Source: DATMER01 sp963844885 (GTDB taxonomy: Bacteria > Acidobacteriota > Thermoanaerobaculia > Multivoradales > UBA5704). From it: a DNA stretch of 64,000 nt. The position numbers and the translations under genes are program-made. Each line of letters starts with the position of its first letter. Position 1 is the first letter of the stretch. The notes under the pieces were generated by a model that had not been told where the DNA came from, did no database searches, and worked only from the letters and a program-made list of their open reading frames with translations. The stretch is from assembly GCA_963844885.1 (NCBI GenBank), contig CAWJQA010000012.1, positions 310,001-374,000 of the forward strand. The letters run 5' to 3'. Shown piece by piece: positions 1 to 9,420 of the stretch.

Positions 1-1152
1 GCCGGCCTGGAGGAAAACCGTGGCCACGAGCGGCACCGGCAGGACCGGGATCATCGCTCCGATGCCGCCCATCAGCACCTCTCCCAGCCGTTCCAGGTGG
101 CCCGAGCGCTCTTCCTTGCCCATCTTGCGGAAGTCGAGGCCGTTCTCCTTCAGGTAGTGCCGCATGGAGACCGGCGTCCCGAAGTTGACGCAGGCGTAGC
201 CGAACCGGTGCCAGCGGCTGCGGAGCATCTGCCAGACGTTGCGGCCGGCGAACCGGAGGGTCGTCGTGGCCGCGCCTTTGCGCGAGGCGGCCCCCGGATC
301 GACGTCGAGGAGCAGAGTCCGGTCCTCCATCACGCGGTCGTAGTTGATCCCGACCGGGATGAAGACGAGGTCGCGCTCCCCCTGGGGGTCGAAGCCGCGC
401 AGCATGTAGTCGAGGATGCCGAGCTTGGGCTTGCGCAGCCGGCCGTCGCGCGACAGGCCGCCTTCCGGGTAGACCGCCTGGGTGACGCCAGAGGAGGTGG
501 CCATGTGGATGTAGCGCTCCAGGACCCGGCGGTAGAGCGGATCGCCCGAGCCGCGGCGGACGAAGTAGGCGCCGGTCGCGCGGATCAGCGTCTGGAGCGG
601 CCAGATGCGCGCCCACTCGCCGACGGCGTAGGAGAGCGCGGTGCGGTCCGCGGCCAGGTAGGCGACGAGGATGTAGTCCATGTTCGAGCGGTGGTTCATG
701 AGGAAGACCACCGTCGACTCCGGAGGCACGGCGGCGAGACCGGCCTCATCGGAGCTGCCGAGGCGCACGCGGTAGAGGAGCTGCGCCACCCGGCGGGAGA
801 TCCAGGTGCCGATCCGGAAGTAGAAATAGGCGTTGAAGGCCGGGATGATCTCCCGGGCGTAGCGCCCGATCCGCGCCATCACGACCTCCCGCGGCTCGCC
901 GTGCTCGCGGCTGTACGCCTCCGCCGCCTCCAGCACCTTGGGGTCGTAGAGCAGCCGGTCGATCAACACCTGCCGCCTGGTGCGCTGGAACGAACGGATC
1001 TCCACCCGCAGCCGGGTGTTGAGCTCGTCGATGACCCGGTTCGCCCGCTGCCGCAGATACCAGCGCACCCCCGGCACCAGCATCCGGTCGAGCGCCGCCC
1101 AGAGGGCGAGCGCCACGAGGAGGAGGAACAGCCAGAGAGGGATCGTCACCAT
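1..1152 (-). CDS. PlsB-like glycerol-3-phosphate acyltransferase, C-terminus cut by window edge
   Basis: The minus-strand frame starts at ATG 1152 and stays open to base 1, so 384 codons are visible and the C-terminus is missing. The N-terminus has a hydrophobic helix (about residues 4-22), then a basic helical region. Near residue 150 lies NHRSNMDY, the HX4D catalytic motif in the form typical of PlsB enzymes, and near residue 227 lies EGGLSRDGRLRKPKLG, the acyltransferase block that binds the glycerol phosphate. PlsB-type enzymes transfer an acyl chain to the sn-1 position of glycerol-3-phosphate at the inner membrane, the first step of phospholipid synthesis. The region before the motif is shorter than in E. 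coli PlsB. It lies downstream of the deacetylase gene on the same strand, separated by a palindromic repeat. An acyltransferase acting on another acceptor cannot be excluded. Confidence 0.8.
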   Translation of the reverse strand, partial: MVTIPLWLFLLLVALALWAALDRMLVPGVRWYLRQRANRVIDELNTRLRVEIRSFQRTRRQVLIDRLLYDPKVLEAAEAYSREHGEPREVVMARIGRYAREIIPAFNAYFYFRIGTWISRRVAQLLYRVRLGSSDEAGLAAVPPESTVVFLMNHRSNMDYILVAYLAADRTALSYAVGEWARIWPLQTLIRATGAYFVRRGSGDPLYRRVLERYIHMATSSGVTQAVYPEGGLSRDGRLRKPKLGILDYMLRGFDPQGERDLVFIPVGINYDRVMEDRTLLLDVDPGAASRKGAATTTLRFAGRNVWQMLRSRWHRFGYACVNFGTPVSMRHYLKENGLDFRKMGKEERSGHLERLGEVLMGGIGAMIPVLPVPLVATVFLQAG

Positions 1153-1168
1153 GGCCGTTCTCTGGACT

Positions 1169-1195
1169 CCCTCTCCCCCGGTACGGGGGAGAGGG
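1169..1195. repeat. C-rich dispersed palindrome, copy 1
   Basis: A perfect 12-bp inverted repeat (CCCTCTCCCCCG / CGGGGGAGAGGG) with a 3-base loop, followed by further G-rich sequence. It sits between two minus-strand genes and could act as a terminator or processing hairpin for the upstream deacetylase transcript. The same core recurs at 26325-26465, 43815-43845 and 52397-52440, so it is a dispersed family rather than a one-off terminator. Confidence 0.75.
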
Positions 1196-1222
1196 CTGGG
1201 GAGAGGGGGGATGGGATCAATT

Positions 1223-3037
1223 TCATGTGAGTTTCAAGTCCATTTCGGCGGCCGCTTCGGCCACCCGGCGCTCGTAGTCCTCACCGGTGATCCGGCTCCG
1301 CAGGCGGTCCGTGACAGGGTAGACCATCGGCATGTTCCTCCAGGCGACGGTGCGGCCGGTGCGGGTGTCGACCACTCTCCTCTGCTCGACCGAATGGGTG
1401 GCTTCCGAGAGGGGGAGCCCGGCGAGGACTTTTTCCAGGGCGCGCAGGAAAGCCTCGTCGGCGGGCTCCAGGAAGCGGAGATACTTCCGGCCCTGGGTCG
1501 CCGTGTTGTAGTGGGCCGGCACGAAGAGCAGGCCGTCGAGCTGGAGGCGTTCGCAGGCCACGATGAGGAGGGCAATCACGTCCGGCAGCAGCCCCAGGCC
1601 GGGATGCTTCTGGCCGGGCAGGCGCGGGCGCTGCGCCGTGAACCGCGCCCGGGGGTTCTGCATCAGGAGCCACTCGATGCGCAGGAGAGCCGCCTCCGGC
1701 GCGGTGGCCCGGTCGATCCTCACCCGGCTCTCGACCAGCAGCTCGGTCCGCGCCGCGTCGCCGTAGAGACGGACCGTATCTCCGGACGGGTTGTCGAGGT
1801 CGAATTCGAGGACCGGCGACGGGTAGCCCAGGCTGCGGACCCGGTCGAGCATGCCGGCGCGCTCCAGGGCCAGCTCCATCCCCTGAAGAGAGTAGTAGCC
1901 CAGGAGCCGCCGCGGCCGGTGCATCGCGGCCATGCCCGGGAGGAGGTCGTCCGCCGTGAGGCCCCAGTCGTCATCGCCGCTCTGCTCGCCGGTCAGCTCG
2001 TGCGGCGTGAGCCCCCGGGAGACCTGGCGGTAGCGGCTCAGCGTCATCTCCTCGGTCGTCGGCGGCTCCACCGGCCGGCCGCCGTTGAGCAGCGCGGAGA
2101 AGAACCGCGCGCTGTAGCGCCAGGCGTTGAGGCCGTAGCCGCCGGCCAGGACGATGACCATCGGCAGGCGCGGCGGCAGGCGGTGGTCCCGGACGCAGGC
2201 GGTCACGAAGCGGTCGCGCTCCAGCATCCCCTCGGCGGTGATCTTCCAGTTGCCGATCTGATCGTCGGCCGCCGGGTCGCACCCCGCCAGGTAGAAGACG
2301 AGATCGGGGTGGAACCGCCGCACGACTCCCGGCAGGTGGCTCCGCACCGCCTCCAGGTAGGCCGCGTCCTGGACGCTCCCCTGCAGCTCGACGATCGTGG
2401 CCTCTACCGCGTCCGGGAAGCCGTCGGTCTGGTTGTGGATCGAGAACGTGTGGACCGTGGGATCGGCGGCGAACATCGCCCGCGTGCCGTCGCCGTCGTG
2501 GAGGTCGAGGTCGACGATCAGGACCCGGCCCGACCAGCCGGCGGCCCGCAGCTCGGCGATCGCCGCTCCGGCGTCGTTCAAGACGCAGAAGCGCGCCCCC
2601 TTGTCCGGAAAGGCGTGATGGAACCCGCCACCGAGGTTGACGGCGATACCCCCGAGCCTGCCGGAGGCCAGGGCCAGCCGCGTGGCCAGCAGCGTGCCCC
2701 CCACCATGGCGCGCTGGGTCTCCAGGATGCGGTCCGCCGACGCCTCGTCGATCGGGTAGCCGACGACGGTGGTCAGGGCACCCGGGTGGTTCAGCGAGTC
2801 CAGATACTCGTCGGTGTGAACCCGCCGCAGGCTGCGGAACGTGGCCGGCTCCGGGCGGTGGACCGCGCCCGGGTCGACGAGCCCGGCCGTGGCCAGGAAC
2901 GTCAGGATGCGCTCGCCGCGGTCCGAGTCGTAGGTGACGCCGGGCAGCTCGAGCTTGTAGCGCCGGCTGTAGACGAAGTCCACCCGTGGACGGAACAGCC
3001 GCCTCCGCGCCAGCCGGAGCCAGGAAGGAAACCGCAC
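1223..3037 (-). CDS. HDAC/AcuC-family deacetylase with C-terminal extension
   Basis: 604 residues. The N-terminal part is a class I/II histone-deacetylase fold (arginase-like), which removes acyl groups from lysines or polyamines using zinc. Visible motifs: GGGFHHA with the catalytic His pair at 140-141, DLDLHDGDGT with zinc ligands Asp178 and His180, AGCDP with the third ligand Asp254, and the GGY tail motif at 299-301. All catalytic residues are present. Bacterial HDAC homologues such as AcuC and acetylpolyamine amidohydrolases are usually 310-380 residues; here about 230 extra residues follow, with no motif I recognise. The gene is divergent from the histidine kinase at 3084, leaving only 46 bases between the two starts. 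Substrate unknown. Confidence 0.87.
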   Translation of the reverse strand: MRFPSWLRLARRRLFRPRVDFVYSRRYKLELPGVTYDSDRGERILTFLATAGLVDPGAVHRPEPATFRSLRRVHTDEYLDSLNHPGALTTVVGYPIDEASADRILETQRAMVGGTLLATRLALASGRLGGIAVNLGGGFHHAFPDKGARFCVLNDAGAAIAELRAAGWSGRVLIVDLDLHDGDGTRAMFAADPTVHTFSIHNQTDGFPDAVEATIVELQGSVQDAAYLEAVRSHLPGVVRRFHPDLVFYLAGCDPAADDQIGNWKITAEGMLERDRFVTACVRDHRLPPRLPMVIVLAGGYGLNAWRYSARFFSALLNGGRPVEPPTTEEMTLSRYRQVSRGLTPHELTGEQSGDDDWGLTADDLLPGMAAMHRPRRLLGYYSLQGMELALERAGMLDRVRSLGYPSPVLEFDLDNPSGDTVRLYGDAARTELLVESRVRIDRATAPEAALLRIEWLLMQNPRARFTAQRPRLPGQKHPGLGLLPDVIALLIVACERLQLDGLLFVPAHYNTATQGRKYLRFLEPADEAFLRALEKVLAGLPLSEATHSVEQRRVVDTRTGRTVAWRNMPMVYPVTDRLRSRITGEDYERRVAEAAAEMDLKLT

Positions 3038-3083
3038 GGGCTCAGCTTAACAGGGCACAGCGGATATACTAGCTGTAATTACT

Positions 3084-4649
3084 ATGCCGAAGAGCCGAGA
3101 AGCCGCCGAGAGTGCGCTCCGGGAGAGCGAAGAGCGTTTCCGCGCCGTGGTCGCGGCGCTGGAGGAGGGGATCGTCCTCCACGAGGCCGACGGCTCGATC
3201 TCGAGCTGCAACGCGTCCGCCTGCCGCATCCTGGGGCTGCGCCAGGACCAGATCCTCGGCCGTACCGCGCGCAACCCGGCCTGGCGGGCCATCCGGGAGG
3301 ACGGCAGCCCCTTCGAGCCCGAGAGCCACCCGGCGACCATCACCCTGTTGACCGGCCAGCCCTGCTCGCGAGTGGTCATGGGCGTCGAGCGGACCGACGG
3401 CACGCGCTCGTGGATCTCCCTCAACTCCCGGCCGCTGCGCCGGGAGGGTGATCCCGATCCCTATGCCGTGGCGGTCTCCTTCACCGACATCACCCATCTC
3501 AAGGCCACCGAGCTAGAGCTGCGGCAGCGGGCCGACCAGCAGTCCGCAGTCGCCGACCTGCTGCGCATCTCGGCCCAGGAGTGGCGGCTCACCTTCGACG
3601 CCCTCACCCATCCGCTCCTGCTCGTCGAGCTCGACGGCCGCGTGGTGCGGCTGAACCGCGCGGCGCGCGACCTGGCCGGAATCGAGTACGAGGCGACCGT
3701 CGGCCATGCACTGACCCTCCTCGGCGACACTCAGCCGTGGCACGCCGTGCGCGACCTCCTTGCGGAGGTGAAGAGCACCGGCGCCGAGGCCGCGACCCGC
3801 ACGAAGGACGACCAGGGCCGCGCCTGGGACATCTCCATGAGCCCGGTCGTCACCAGCCCCGAAGGCCAGAAAGGCGTCGTGGTCGTGGCCCGGGACATCA
3901 CCGACCTCGTCCGGCTCCAGGAATCGCTGCGCCGCAGCGAGACCATGTCGGCCATGGGCGCCCTGGTGGCGGGTGTGGCGCACGAAGTGCGTAATCCTCT
4001 GTTTGGAATCTCGGCCACACTCGACGCGTTCGAGTCGCGATTCGGGAGCAAGAAAGACTTCCGGCGCTACTTCGACATCCTCCAGGGAGAGGTGCGGCGG
4101 CTGAGCGAGCTCATGCACCAGCTCCTGGAATACGGCAAGCCGTCGCGGCTCGACATGGTGGAAGTGCCGGCCGACGAGATCCTGGCCGCGGCGTGCGCCT
4201 CCTGCGCACCGCTGGCCGACCGGTTGGGGGTGACCGTCGTGCCCGAGGTGGCCGGAAACCTGCCGCCGCTCCAGGCGGACCGCGGCCGGATCGCCCAGGT
4301 TCTCCTCAACCTGCTGGAGAACGCCGTCCAGCACTCCCCGCGCGGCGGTTCCGTCGTGCTGCGCGCGGAGATGGTGGGAGAGTCGGGGCGGGAAGGGGTG
4401 CGGTTCGTGGTGGAGGATTCGGGGCCGGGGTTCCGGCTCGGCGACCTGCACCACGTGTTCGAGCCGTTCTTCACCCGGCGGCGCGGCGGCACCGGGCTGG
4501 GGCTGTCGATCGTACAGCGCATCGTGGAGCAGCACGGCGGCGAGGTGGTGGCCGCCAACCGGGCGGGCGGCGGCGCGGCCATGAAGGTGTTCCTGCCGCG
4601 GCGGGCCGCGGGGATCGCGGCGCCGGCCCTGGCCGAGGTGGCGCGGTGA
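3084..4649 (+). CDS. PAS-PAS sensor histidine kinase
   Basis: 521 residues with no transmembrane segment, so probably a cytoplasmic sensor. There are two PAS domains (about 15-140 and 165-280), each ending in the characteristic ..DIT.. strand before a helical linker. The HisKA block carries the phospho-acceptor His300 in AHEVRNPL. The ATPase domain shows the N box (NLLENAVQHS), the G1 box (DSGPG) and the G2 box (GTGLGLSI). A complete, probably active kinase. It is followed on the same strand by a single-domain response regulator and an EAL protein, so the three likely form one pathway. The PAS ligand is not predictable. Confidence 0.93.
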   Translation: MPKSREAAESALRESEERFRAVVAALEEGIVLHEADGSISSCNASACRILGLRQDQILGRTARNPAWRAIREDGSPFEPESHPATITLLTGQPCSRVVMGVERTDGTRSWISLNSRPLRREGDPDPYAVAVSFTDITHLKATELELRQRADQQSAVADLLRISAQEWRLTFDALTHPLLLVELDGRVVRLNRAARDLAGIEYEATVGHALTLLGDTQPWHAVRDLLAEVKSTGAEAATRTKDDQGRAWDISMSPVVTSPEGQKGVVVVARDITDLVRLQESLRRSETMSAMGALVAGVAHEVRNPLFGISATLDAFESRFGSKKDFRRYFDILQGEVRRLSELMHQLLEYGKPSRLDMVEVPADEILAAACASCAPLADRLGVTVVPEVAGNLPPLQADRGRIAQVLLNLLENAVQHSPRGGSVVLRAEMVGESGREGVRFVVEDSGPGFRLGDLHHVFEPFFTRRRGGTGLGLSIVQRIVEQHGGEVVAANRAGGGAAMKVFLPRRAAGIAAPALAEVAR

Positions 4650-4798
4650 AATCCGGAAACCCAGGACGCCCTCCTGCGTATGGACAGGAGCTTTCCCCCA
4701 CCGGACTGTCGTATACTGAGATCAAGCAGCCGAATCAAACAGCCGAAAGGAATCACACGGAGGCGGGCAGTACGGGCACGCCTCAGGAAGCGTCCCGA

Positions 4799-5176
4799 AT
4801 GAAGCCGCGTCTTCTAGTGGTCGATGACGAGGAAGCGATCCTGTCCGCGATCCGCGAGTACTTCCAGCCGAGGGGGTACGACGTCGATTGCGCGCGCGAA
4901 TTGGAGGAGGCCGAAGCGTTGCTGGTCCACATCCGGTACGACCTCGTCATCGCCGACGTGCGGCTCTCCGGCGTCCACGGCAATGAAGGGTTGGAGCTCA
5001 TCCGTTTCATCCGCGAGAGGTCGCCCTGGACCCGGATCATCGTCCTGACCGGCTACGGGTCGACCGAGATCGAGATGGAGGCCATCGGGAGGGGGGTGGA
5101 TGCATTTCTACAGAAGCCGCAGCCGCTGTCCGAGCTGGCTGCGATCGCAGCAAACCTGACGGGCCAGGGTTCTTGA
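4799..5176 (+). CDS. Single-domain response regulator (REC)
   Basis: 125 residues, a receiver domain only. The acidic pocket (VVDDEE, residues 8-12), phospho-acceptor Asp53 (IADVRL), the switch Thr in VLTGYGS and the conserved Lys in LQKPQ are all present. ATG 4799 was chosen because upstream codons in this frame overlap the kinase gene and do not look like protein. It lies 149 bases after the kinase and 45 bases before the EAL gene, so it is the natural partner of the kinase. With no output domain it must act through protein contact, possibly on the EAL protein. Confidence 0.9.
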   Translation: MKPRLLVVDDEEAILSAIREYFQPRGYDVDCARELEEAEALLVHIRYDLVIADVRLSGVHGNEGLELIRFIRERSPWTRIIVLTGYGSTEIEMEAIGRGVDAFLQKPQPLSELAAIAANLTGQGS

Positions 5177-5221
5177 GCAGCGGAAACCTGGCCGGTTTCG
5201 ACGGAGGGAGACCCTGGGGGT

Positions 5222-6064
5222 ATGCAACCGAATCGCCTTTGGGACCTGATCCTCGAACCGCAAGGCCTCAGCACGCTCTTCCAGCCCATCTTCGAGGCGG
5301 GACCGGACGGCCGGCGCCTCTTCGCCCTCGAGGCGCTCACCCGAGGTCCGAAGCACACCAACATCGAACGCTCGGACGTCCTCTTCGAGTACGTGCGCCG
5401 CAAGCGTGGCGAGGCCCAGATCGACCTGCTCGCGATCGCCTCGGCGCTGCGCCAGGCCCGCGGCCTGCCCAAGGTTCCCGGGCTCTGCCTGAACGTCCAC
5501 GCGGTGACCCTGGAGCGCGAGAGGCGGCTGCCGCTGTGGCTGTCCGAGCTGGCCGACGAGTACCACATCGCCCTCGACAGCCTGATCATCGAGATCGTCG
5601 AGCATGCGCCACCCTGGAGCGGCCCCCACTTCCTCGAAGCGCTCGACCGTCTGCGCGGCCTGGGCGTCCGCATCGCCCTCGACGACGTCGGGCTCGGCCA
5701 GTCCAACTTCCGGATGATCGTCGACTGCCGGCCCGAGCTGCTCAAGATCGACCGCCACTTCGTGGACGGCGCCCACGCCGACCCGATGCGCCGCGCGGTG
5801 CTGGAGTCGATCTCGGACCTCGCCTCCCGCCTCGGCGCGCGCGCCGTGGCCGAGGGGATCGAGGACGAGCGCGACCTGGCCGTGGTCGGTGCGTCGGGCA
5901 TCACCCTCCTCCAGGGCTACCTTCTCTGCCGTCCCTGCACCACCACCATCCTCAAGCGCATGGACTTCATGGCCGGGATGGAGCCGGGAGAGTTCGCGCT
6001 CGGAGAGGGCACCGCGATCAACGACCTCACCCAGGAGATGCCGGTGCTCCTGCGCCAGGTCTGA
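5222..6064 (+). CDS. EAL-domain cyclic-di-GMP phosphodiesterase
   Basis: 280 residues, essentially one EAL domain, which hydrolyses the second messenger c-di-GMP to pGpG. Catalytic signatures are intact: EALTR at the start, the Asn of CLNVH, the Glu of IIEIVE, the metal-binding DD of ALDDVG, the Lys of LLKID, the Glu of VAEGIE and QGYL near the end. There is no GGDEF or membrane domain, so control probably comes from the kinase/receiver pair upstream. A GGAGGGAG ribosome site lies about 10 bases before ATG 5222. Confidence 0.9.
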   Translation: MQPNRLWDLILEPQGLSTLFQPIFEAGPDGRRLFALEALTRGPKHTNIERSDVLFEYVRRKRGEAQIDLLAIASALRQARGLPKVPGLCLNVHAVTLERERRLPLWLSELADEYHIALDSLIIEIVEHAPPWSGPHFLEALDRLRGLGVRIALDDVGLGQSNFRMIVDCRPELLKIDRHFVDGAHADPMRRAVLESISDLASRLGARAVAEGIEDERDLAVVGASGITLLQGYLLCRPCTTTILKRMDFMAGMEPGEFALGEGTAINDLTQEMPVLLRQV

Positions 6065-6075
6065 ACAAATGTAGG

Positions 6076-6094
6076 GGCAACCCTTGTGGTTGCC
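6076..6094. terminator. Hairpin between convergent genes
   Basis: GGCAACC-CTTGT-GGTTGCC, a perfect 7-bp stem with a 5-base loop, lies in the 39-base gap between the EAL gene and the convergent beta-barrel gene. Position and structure suit a bidirectional terminator. There is no long T tract, and similar hairpins also occur as dispersed repeats in bacteria. Confidence 0.5.
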
Positions 6095-6103
6095 TCCCGT
6101 TCG

Positions 6104-9100
6104 TTACTTGAACAGCTTCAGGAACACGAGGTAGAGCACGAAGCCGTCGTCCGGACCGGCCACGGGGACGCCCACGTCGAGGTTCACCACCGTCTGCCAC
6201 GGTCCGATGAACGTACCGGCGATTCCCACGCCCGCGAGCAGCTCGTTGTCGAGTCCGGACGCCTTGTCCGTGGCCCAGGCCACGTCGCCCACGGCGTCCA
6301 GGCGCAGCATCTCGCCGACCTCGAAGCCGTAGGTCCCGTGGGCCGCCAGCGCCTCCTCGGCGCGCACCCGGTTCGACTGGTAGCCGTGGACGCGCGTGCT
6401 GCCGAAGAACCCGAACTGATACTTGTTGAAGCGGTCCAGGTTCGAGCCCGACACGTAGTCGACCTCGGCGCCGACCTTCTGGAATCGCGGCAGGTACCAG
6501 TTCTTGCTCAGGCGGGCGCCCCAGCGGGTGAAATCCTGGTTGTCCGGGCTGTAGTCCGGGTTGCCCGGGAAGCCCCAGGGGTCCCAGGTGGACCGGTGGC
6601 TGACTCCGTAGTTCGTCTTGAAGCCGTAGCCGCCGCGGGAGAAGCTGAACGTTCCTTCCAGCGAGTGCGTCTGGTTGTCGCTCGGCGGCACGAAGCCGTC
6701 GGCGGTGTTGTCCGTGTCGCCGTAGTTGAGGAAGAGCACGTCGTAGTCGAGCCCGACCTTGACGAAGTTGCCGAGAGGACGGCCGAGCTTCAGGCCGAAG
6801 CTGCCGGTGCGCAGCTTCACCTCTTCGGCCGGAACCTCCTTGCCGTCGCGGTAGAGTGTATCGGACAGGGGGATGGCGAGAGCAAAGAGCTGCGTGCCGA
6901 GGTCGAATTTACTGCCGAAAAGCCGGGGCTCGGCCACGCTGGCCGTGAGCAGGGCGCCGGCGAAGAAGACGTTCACCTGCTTGCCCGTGTTGCGGAAGTT
7001 GAAGTCGAAGTAGTTGACGCCGCCGAGCGGCAGCGGGTAGTCGAGCGCGTCGTCGTAGAACACGCCGCCGACCAGGAAGAGCTTGTTCGTATCGAAGCCC
7101 TCCTTGACCACGCGCTCCTCCGAGCCCTCGCCCTTGACGAGGTAGCGCAGTCCCTTGTCGGTGTCGCGGACCATGGTGACCTCCGTGTCCGCGATCTGCT
7201 TGCGCTTCTCCTCGAAGTCGGCGGCGTTGATCCGCACCTCGGACAGCTCGGTTTCGCGCTCCACCACCGTGGTGGAGTTGACCACGGAGAGGATCTGCTG
7301 CGCCACGACGCGCAGCGGCAGCACGAAGCTGTCGCCGGACCAGGCGGCCGGCTGGCCGCCGGCGTCGACGGGCGAGAACGTCATCGTCTCCTCGTTCGAG
7401 ATGACCTCGCCTTCGAGACCGGCCTGGACGGCGCGGGTCTTCAGGCGGGCGTAGATCTGGCGGTCGACCCAGACCGTTCCCTGGTAGAGCTTGCCGGTCT
7501 CGGCGGGGCCGGCCGGGGCGAAGTCGACGACCCAGGCGTCGCGGCCGTCGACCTTGTCGGTGCCGCGGAGGCGGTAGCGGTACTGCTTCGTGAAGTGGAT
7601 CTGGAGCGGCATGGCCGCCGCCTTCTCCGGCTGCACGAGCGGGATCTCGGGGATCGACTTGCCGCGCCACTTGACGCCGTTGACGTAGAGCGTCTGCCAG
7701 GCCCAGTCGGAGCCGGTCGTGTCACCGACAAAGTAGGGACCCTGGAGGGTGGCCTCGAACGTCTGCGAGCCGGCGGCGGGCTGGAAGCGCAGGTGAGTGG
7801 TGTTGATCGCCTGGTAGTGGTCGAGCTTGCGGTCCTGGGCGTCCTCGAACGCCTGGAGCCGGCGGAGGATCTCCTCGACCGGCATCTCGCGCTCGGTGGC
7901 CACGTTCACCTTCTCCGCGATCCCCTCGCGTTCGGCGGCGGTGGCGCGTTCGAGGCCGATCACGGCCACGCGGCCGGGGTTGTCGAGCCGCACGGCGAGG
8001 CTCTGGCCCTTCACCACGGCCTGCGGCGCGGAGATCTTGTCAAAGGTATAGGGGAAGCGGGTCGGCCGCCGCAGGTAGGGATCGGGGAAGCTCAGCGTCA
8101 GATCCTTGGCGCCTTCGGGGACGAGCGCGATGACGCGCAGCGCGACCTCTTCACTTCCGCGGACACCGCCGCGCACGAACGTCCACGCCTCGCGGGCGCC
8201 GGTGGGGACGTCGCCCGCGCCGTAGGAGACGTCGCCGGTGAATTCCCGCGCCAGCAGCGCGAGCGGCGAGATCACGGCCGGTCCCACCTGGGTCGTCCGG
8301 AACAGGGTGAGCCCGATGCCGCGCACCGCGTTGCGGGAGGCGTCCGAGAGGATCTCCCCGGCCGCGGCCGGCAGCGGAGCGGAATCGAGCACGACCGGCC
8401 GCCCGGGATCGAGGGTTTGGAGCGCGGTGGCGGCGGCTTCCAGAGCCGCGCCATCGGCAGGTTGGAGGGCGACCGCGTCCACGTAGGCGGTGACCTCCTC
8501 GCCGTAGAACGCCTCCAGGAATTTCGGATCGGCGGGGAGAGCGTCGGACGCCACGCGGGCCTCGGAGCGGGCGCCGGTGAGGCTCACGGCGGCCCGCTTG
8601 ATGAGGAACGCGTACTCGGCCGGAGCGACCGGCTGACCTTCCTGGCCTTCCGGCCGCCAGACGACCTGGAACCAAGCCTGGGCCGGAGACGAAGAAGCGA
8701 TGGCGACCGCGGCGCGCAGCTCGGCCTGGAGCCGCTCGGCGTTCTGGGCCACGGGAGCGGGAGTCCGGAACACGAGCGAGATCCAGGGCGTGCCGCCGGC
8801 CTCGACGATCTGGGTTGCCGTGCTGCCTGGATCAGCGGTCCCGCCGATACCGTCGAGAGGAACCTCCCAGGCTACGAAGAGCGGGCTACCTTTGTCGAGC
8901 TTCGTCTGCTTGAGCAGGGCCACCAGTTCGGCCGGGCTGGTCGGGACGGCCGGCGTCCCAGCCTGGACGTCCATGACAGGCGGCCGGTCGAGAGGCTCCG
9001 CCGCGGACACGGGAACGGACTGGACCGGCTCGAACCGCACGCCCGCGCAGGGCATGCAGGGGAGAATCTCGGCCCTTATGGAAACCGGGATGAGGACAAG

Positions 9101-9130
9101 CGAGAGAAGGAGAAGCGTCGCGGTGCGCAT
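6104..9130 (-). CDS. Large exported protein with LolA-like middle and C-terminal beta-barrel
   Basis: 1008 residues with a clear signal peptide (residues 1-20, ending near IRAE). Residues 50-400 resemble nothing I can name. Residues about 430-640 look like the LolA/outer-membrane lipoprotein-sorting fold: long strands, then YRYRLRGTDKVDGRDAWVVDF, which is the predicted-lipoprotein DUF style. The last 300 residues alternate polar and aromatic positions as in an outer-membrane beta-barrel, and the chain ends in FLKLFK. I infer an outer-membrane protein that presents a lipid-binding or substrate-binding periplasmic part. It is convergent with the EAL gene and divergent from the 9421 gene. The domain reading is by eye and the function is unknown. 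Confidence 0.7.
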   Translation of the reverse strand: MRTATLLLLSLVLIPVSIRAEILPCMPCAGVRFEPVQSVPVSAAEPLDRPPVMDVQAGTPAVPTSPAELVALLKQTKLDKGSPLFVAWEVPLDGIGGTADPGSTATQIVEAGGTPWISLVFRTPAPVAQNAERLQAELRAAVAIASSSPAQAWFQVVWRPEGQEGQPVAPAEYAFLIKRAAVSLTGARSEARVASDALPADPKFLEAFYGEEVTAYVDAVALQPADGAALEAAATALQTLDPGRPVVLDSAPLPAAAGEILSDASRNAVRGIGLTLFRTTQVGPAVISPLALLAREFTGDVSYGAGDVPTGAREAWTFVRGGVRGSEEVALRVIALVPEGAKDLTLSFPDPYLRRPTRFPYTFDKISAPQAVVKGQSLAVRLDNPGRVAVIGLERATAAEREGIAEKVNVATEREMPVEEILRRLQAFEDAQDRKLDHYQAINTTHLRFQPAAGSQTFEATLQGPYFVGDTTGSDWAWQTLYVNGVKWRGKSIPEIPLVQPEKAAAMPLQIHFTKQYRYRLRGTDKVDGRDAWVVDFAPAGPAETGKLYQGTVWVDRQIYARLKTRAVQAGLEGEVISNEETMTFSPVDAGGQPAAWSGDSFVLPLRVVAQQILSVVNSTTVVERETELSEVRINAADFEEKRKQIADTEVTMVRDTDKGLRYLVKGEGSEERVVKEGFDTNKLFLVGGVFYDDALDYPLPLGGVNYFDFNFRNTGKQVNVFFAGALLTASVAEPRLFGSKFDLGTQLFALAIPLSDTLYRDGKEVPAEEVKLRTGSFGLKLGRPLGNFVKVGLDYDVLFLNYGDTDNTADGFVPPSDNQTHSLEGTFSFSRGGYGFKTNYGVSHRSTWDPWGFPGNPDYSPDNQDFTRWGARLSKNWYLPRFQKVGAEVDYVSGSNLDRFNKYQFGFFGSTRVHGYQSNRVRAEEALAAHGTYGFEVGEMLRLDAVGDVAWATDKASGLDNELLAGVGIAGTFIGPWQTVVNLDVGVPVAGPDDGFVLYLVFLKLFK

Positions 9131-9420
9131 AGGCTGGAGAGGATATCAGGCTCGCAATCCTGTCCTCTCTGGAGGACGGTCCGGAGGAGGGAGTGCCCAC
9201 GGGAGAGGTTGGAGGGCGCCCGCTACGGCGATGAGCTCCGGGTCTGGGATTTCGAGCCGGAATCCCGGGAAATGGCCTCCGGGGCTGAGAGGGCGTCTCG
9301 AAAAGTCCGGCCGCACCGCCCGTTCCCGTTGGGGAAGCGTTCCCCATCGATGCGACACTCTGTGCTGAGCTAGAATCCGGTCGATCTGCGATCTCCAAGC
9401 CATCTCAGCCAGGAGGGCTC

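Noticed and set aside
3047..3070. Sigma-70 promoter with TATACT before the kinase gene
   Set aside because: The -10 box is good but no acceptable -35 lies at 16-18 bases, so it is not listed as a feature.
6086..9373. A 1095-residue open frame on the plus strand
   Set aside because: It mirrors the minus-strand beta-barrel gene, which has a signal peptide and sensible motifs. The plus-strand frame is rich in Arg, Glu, Val and His with no domain, the usual result of GC-rich codon bias.
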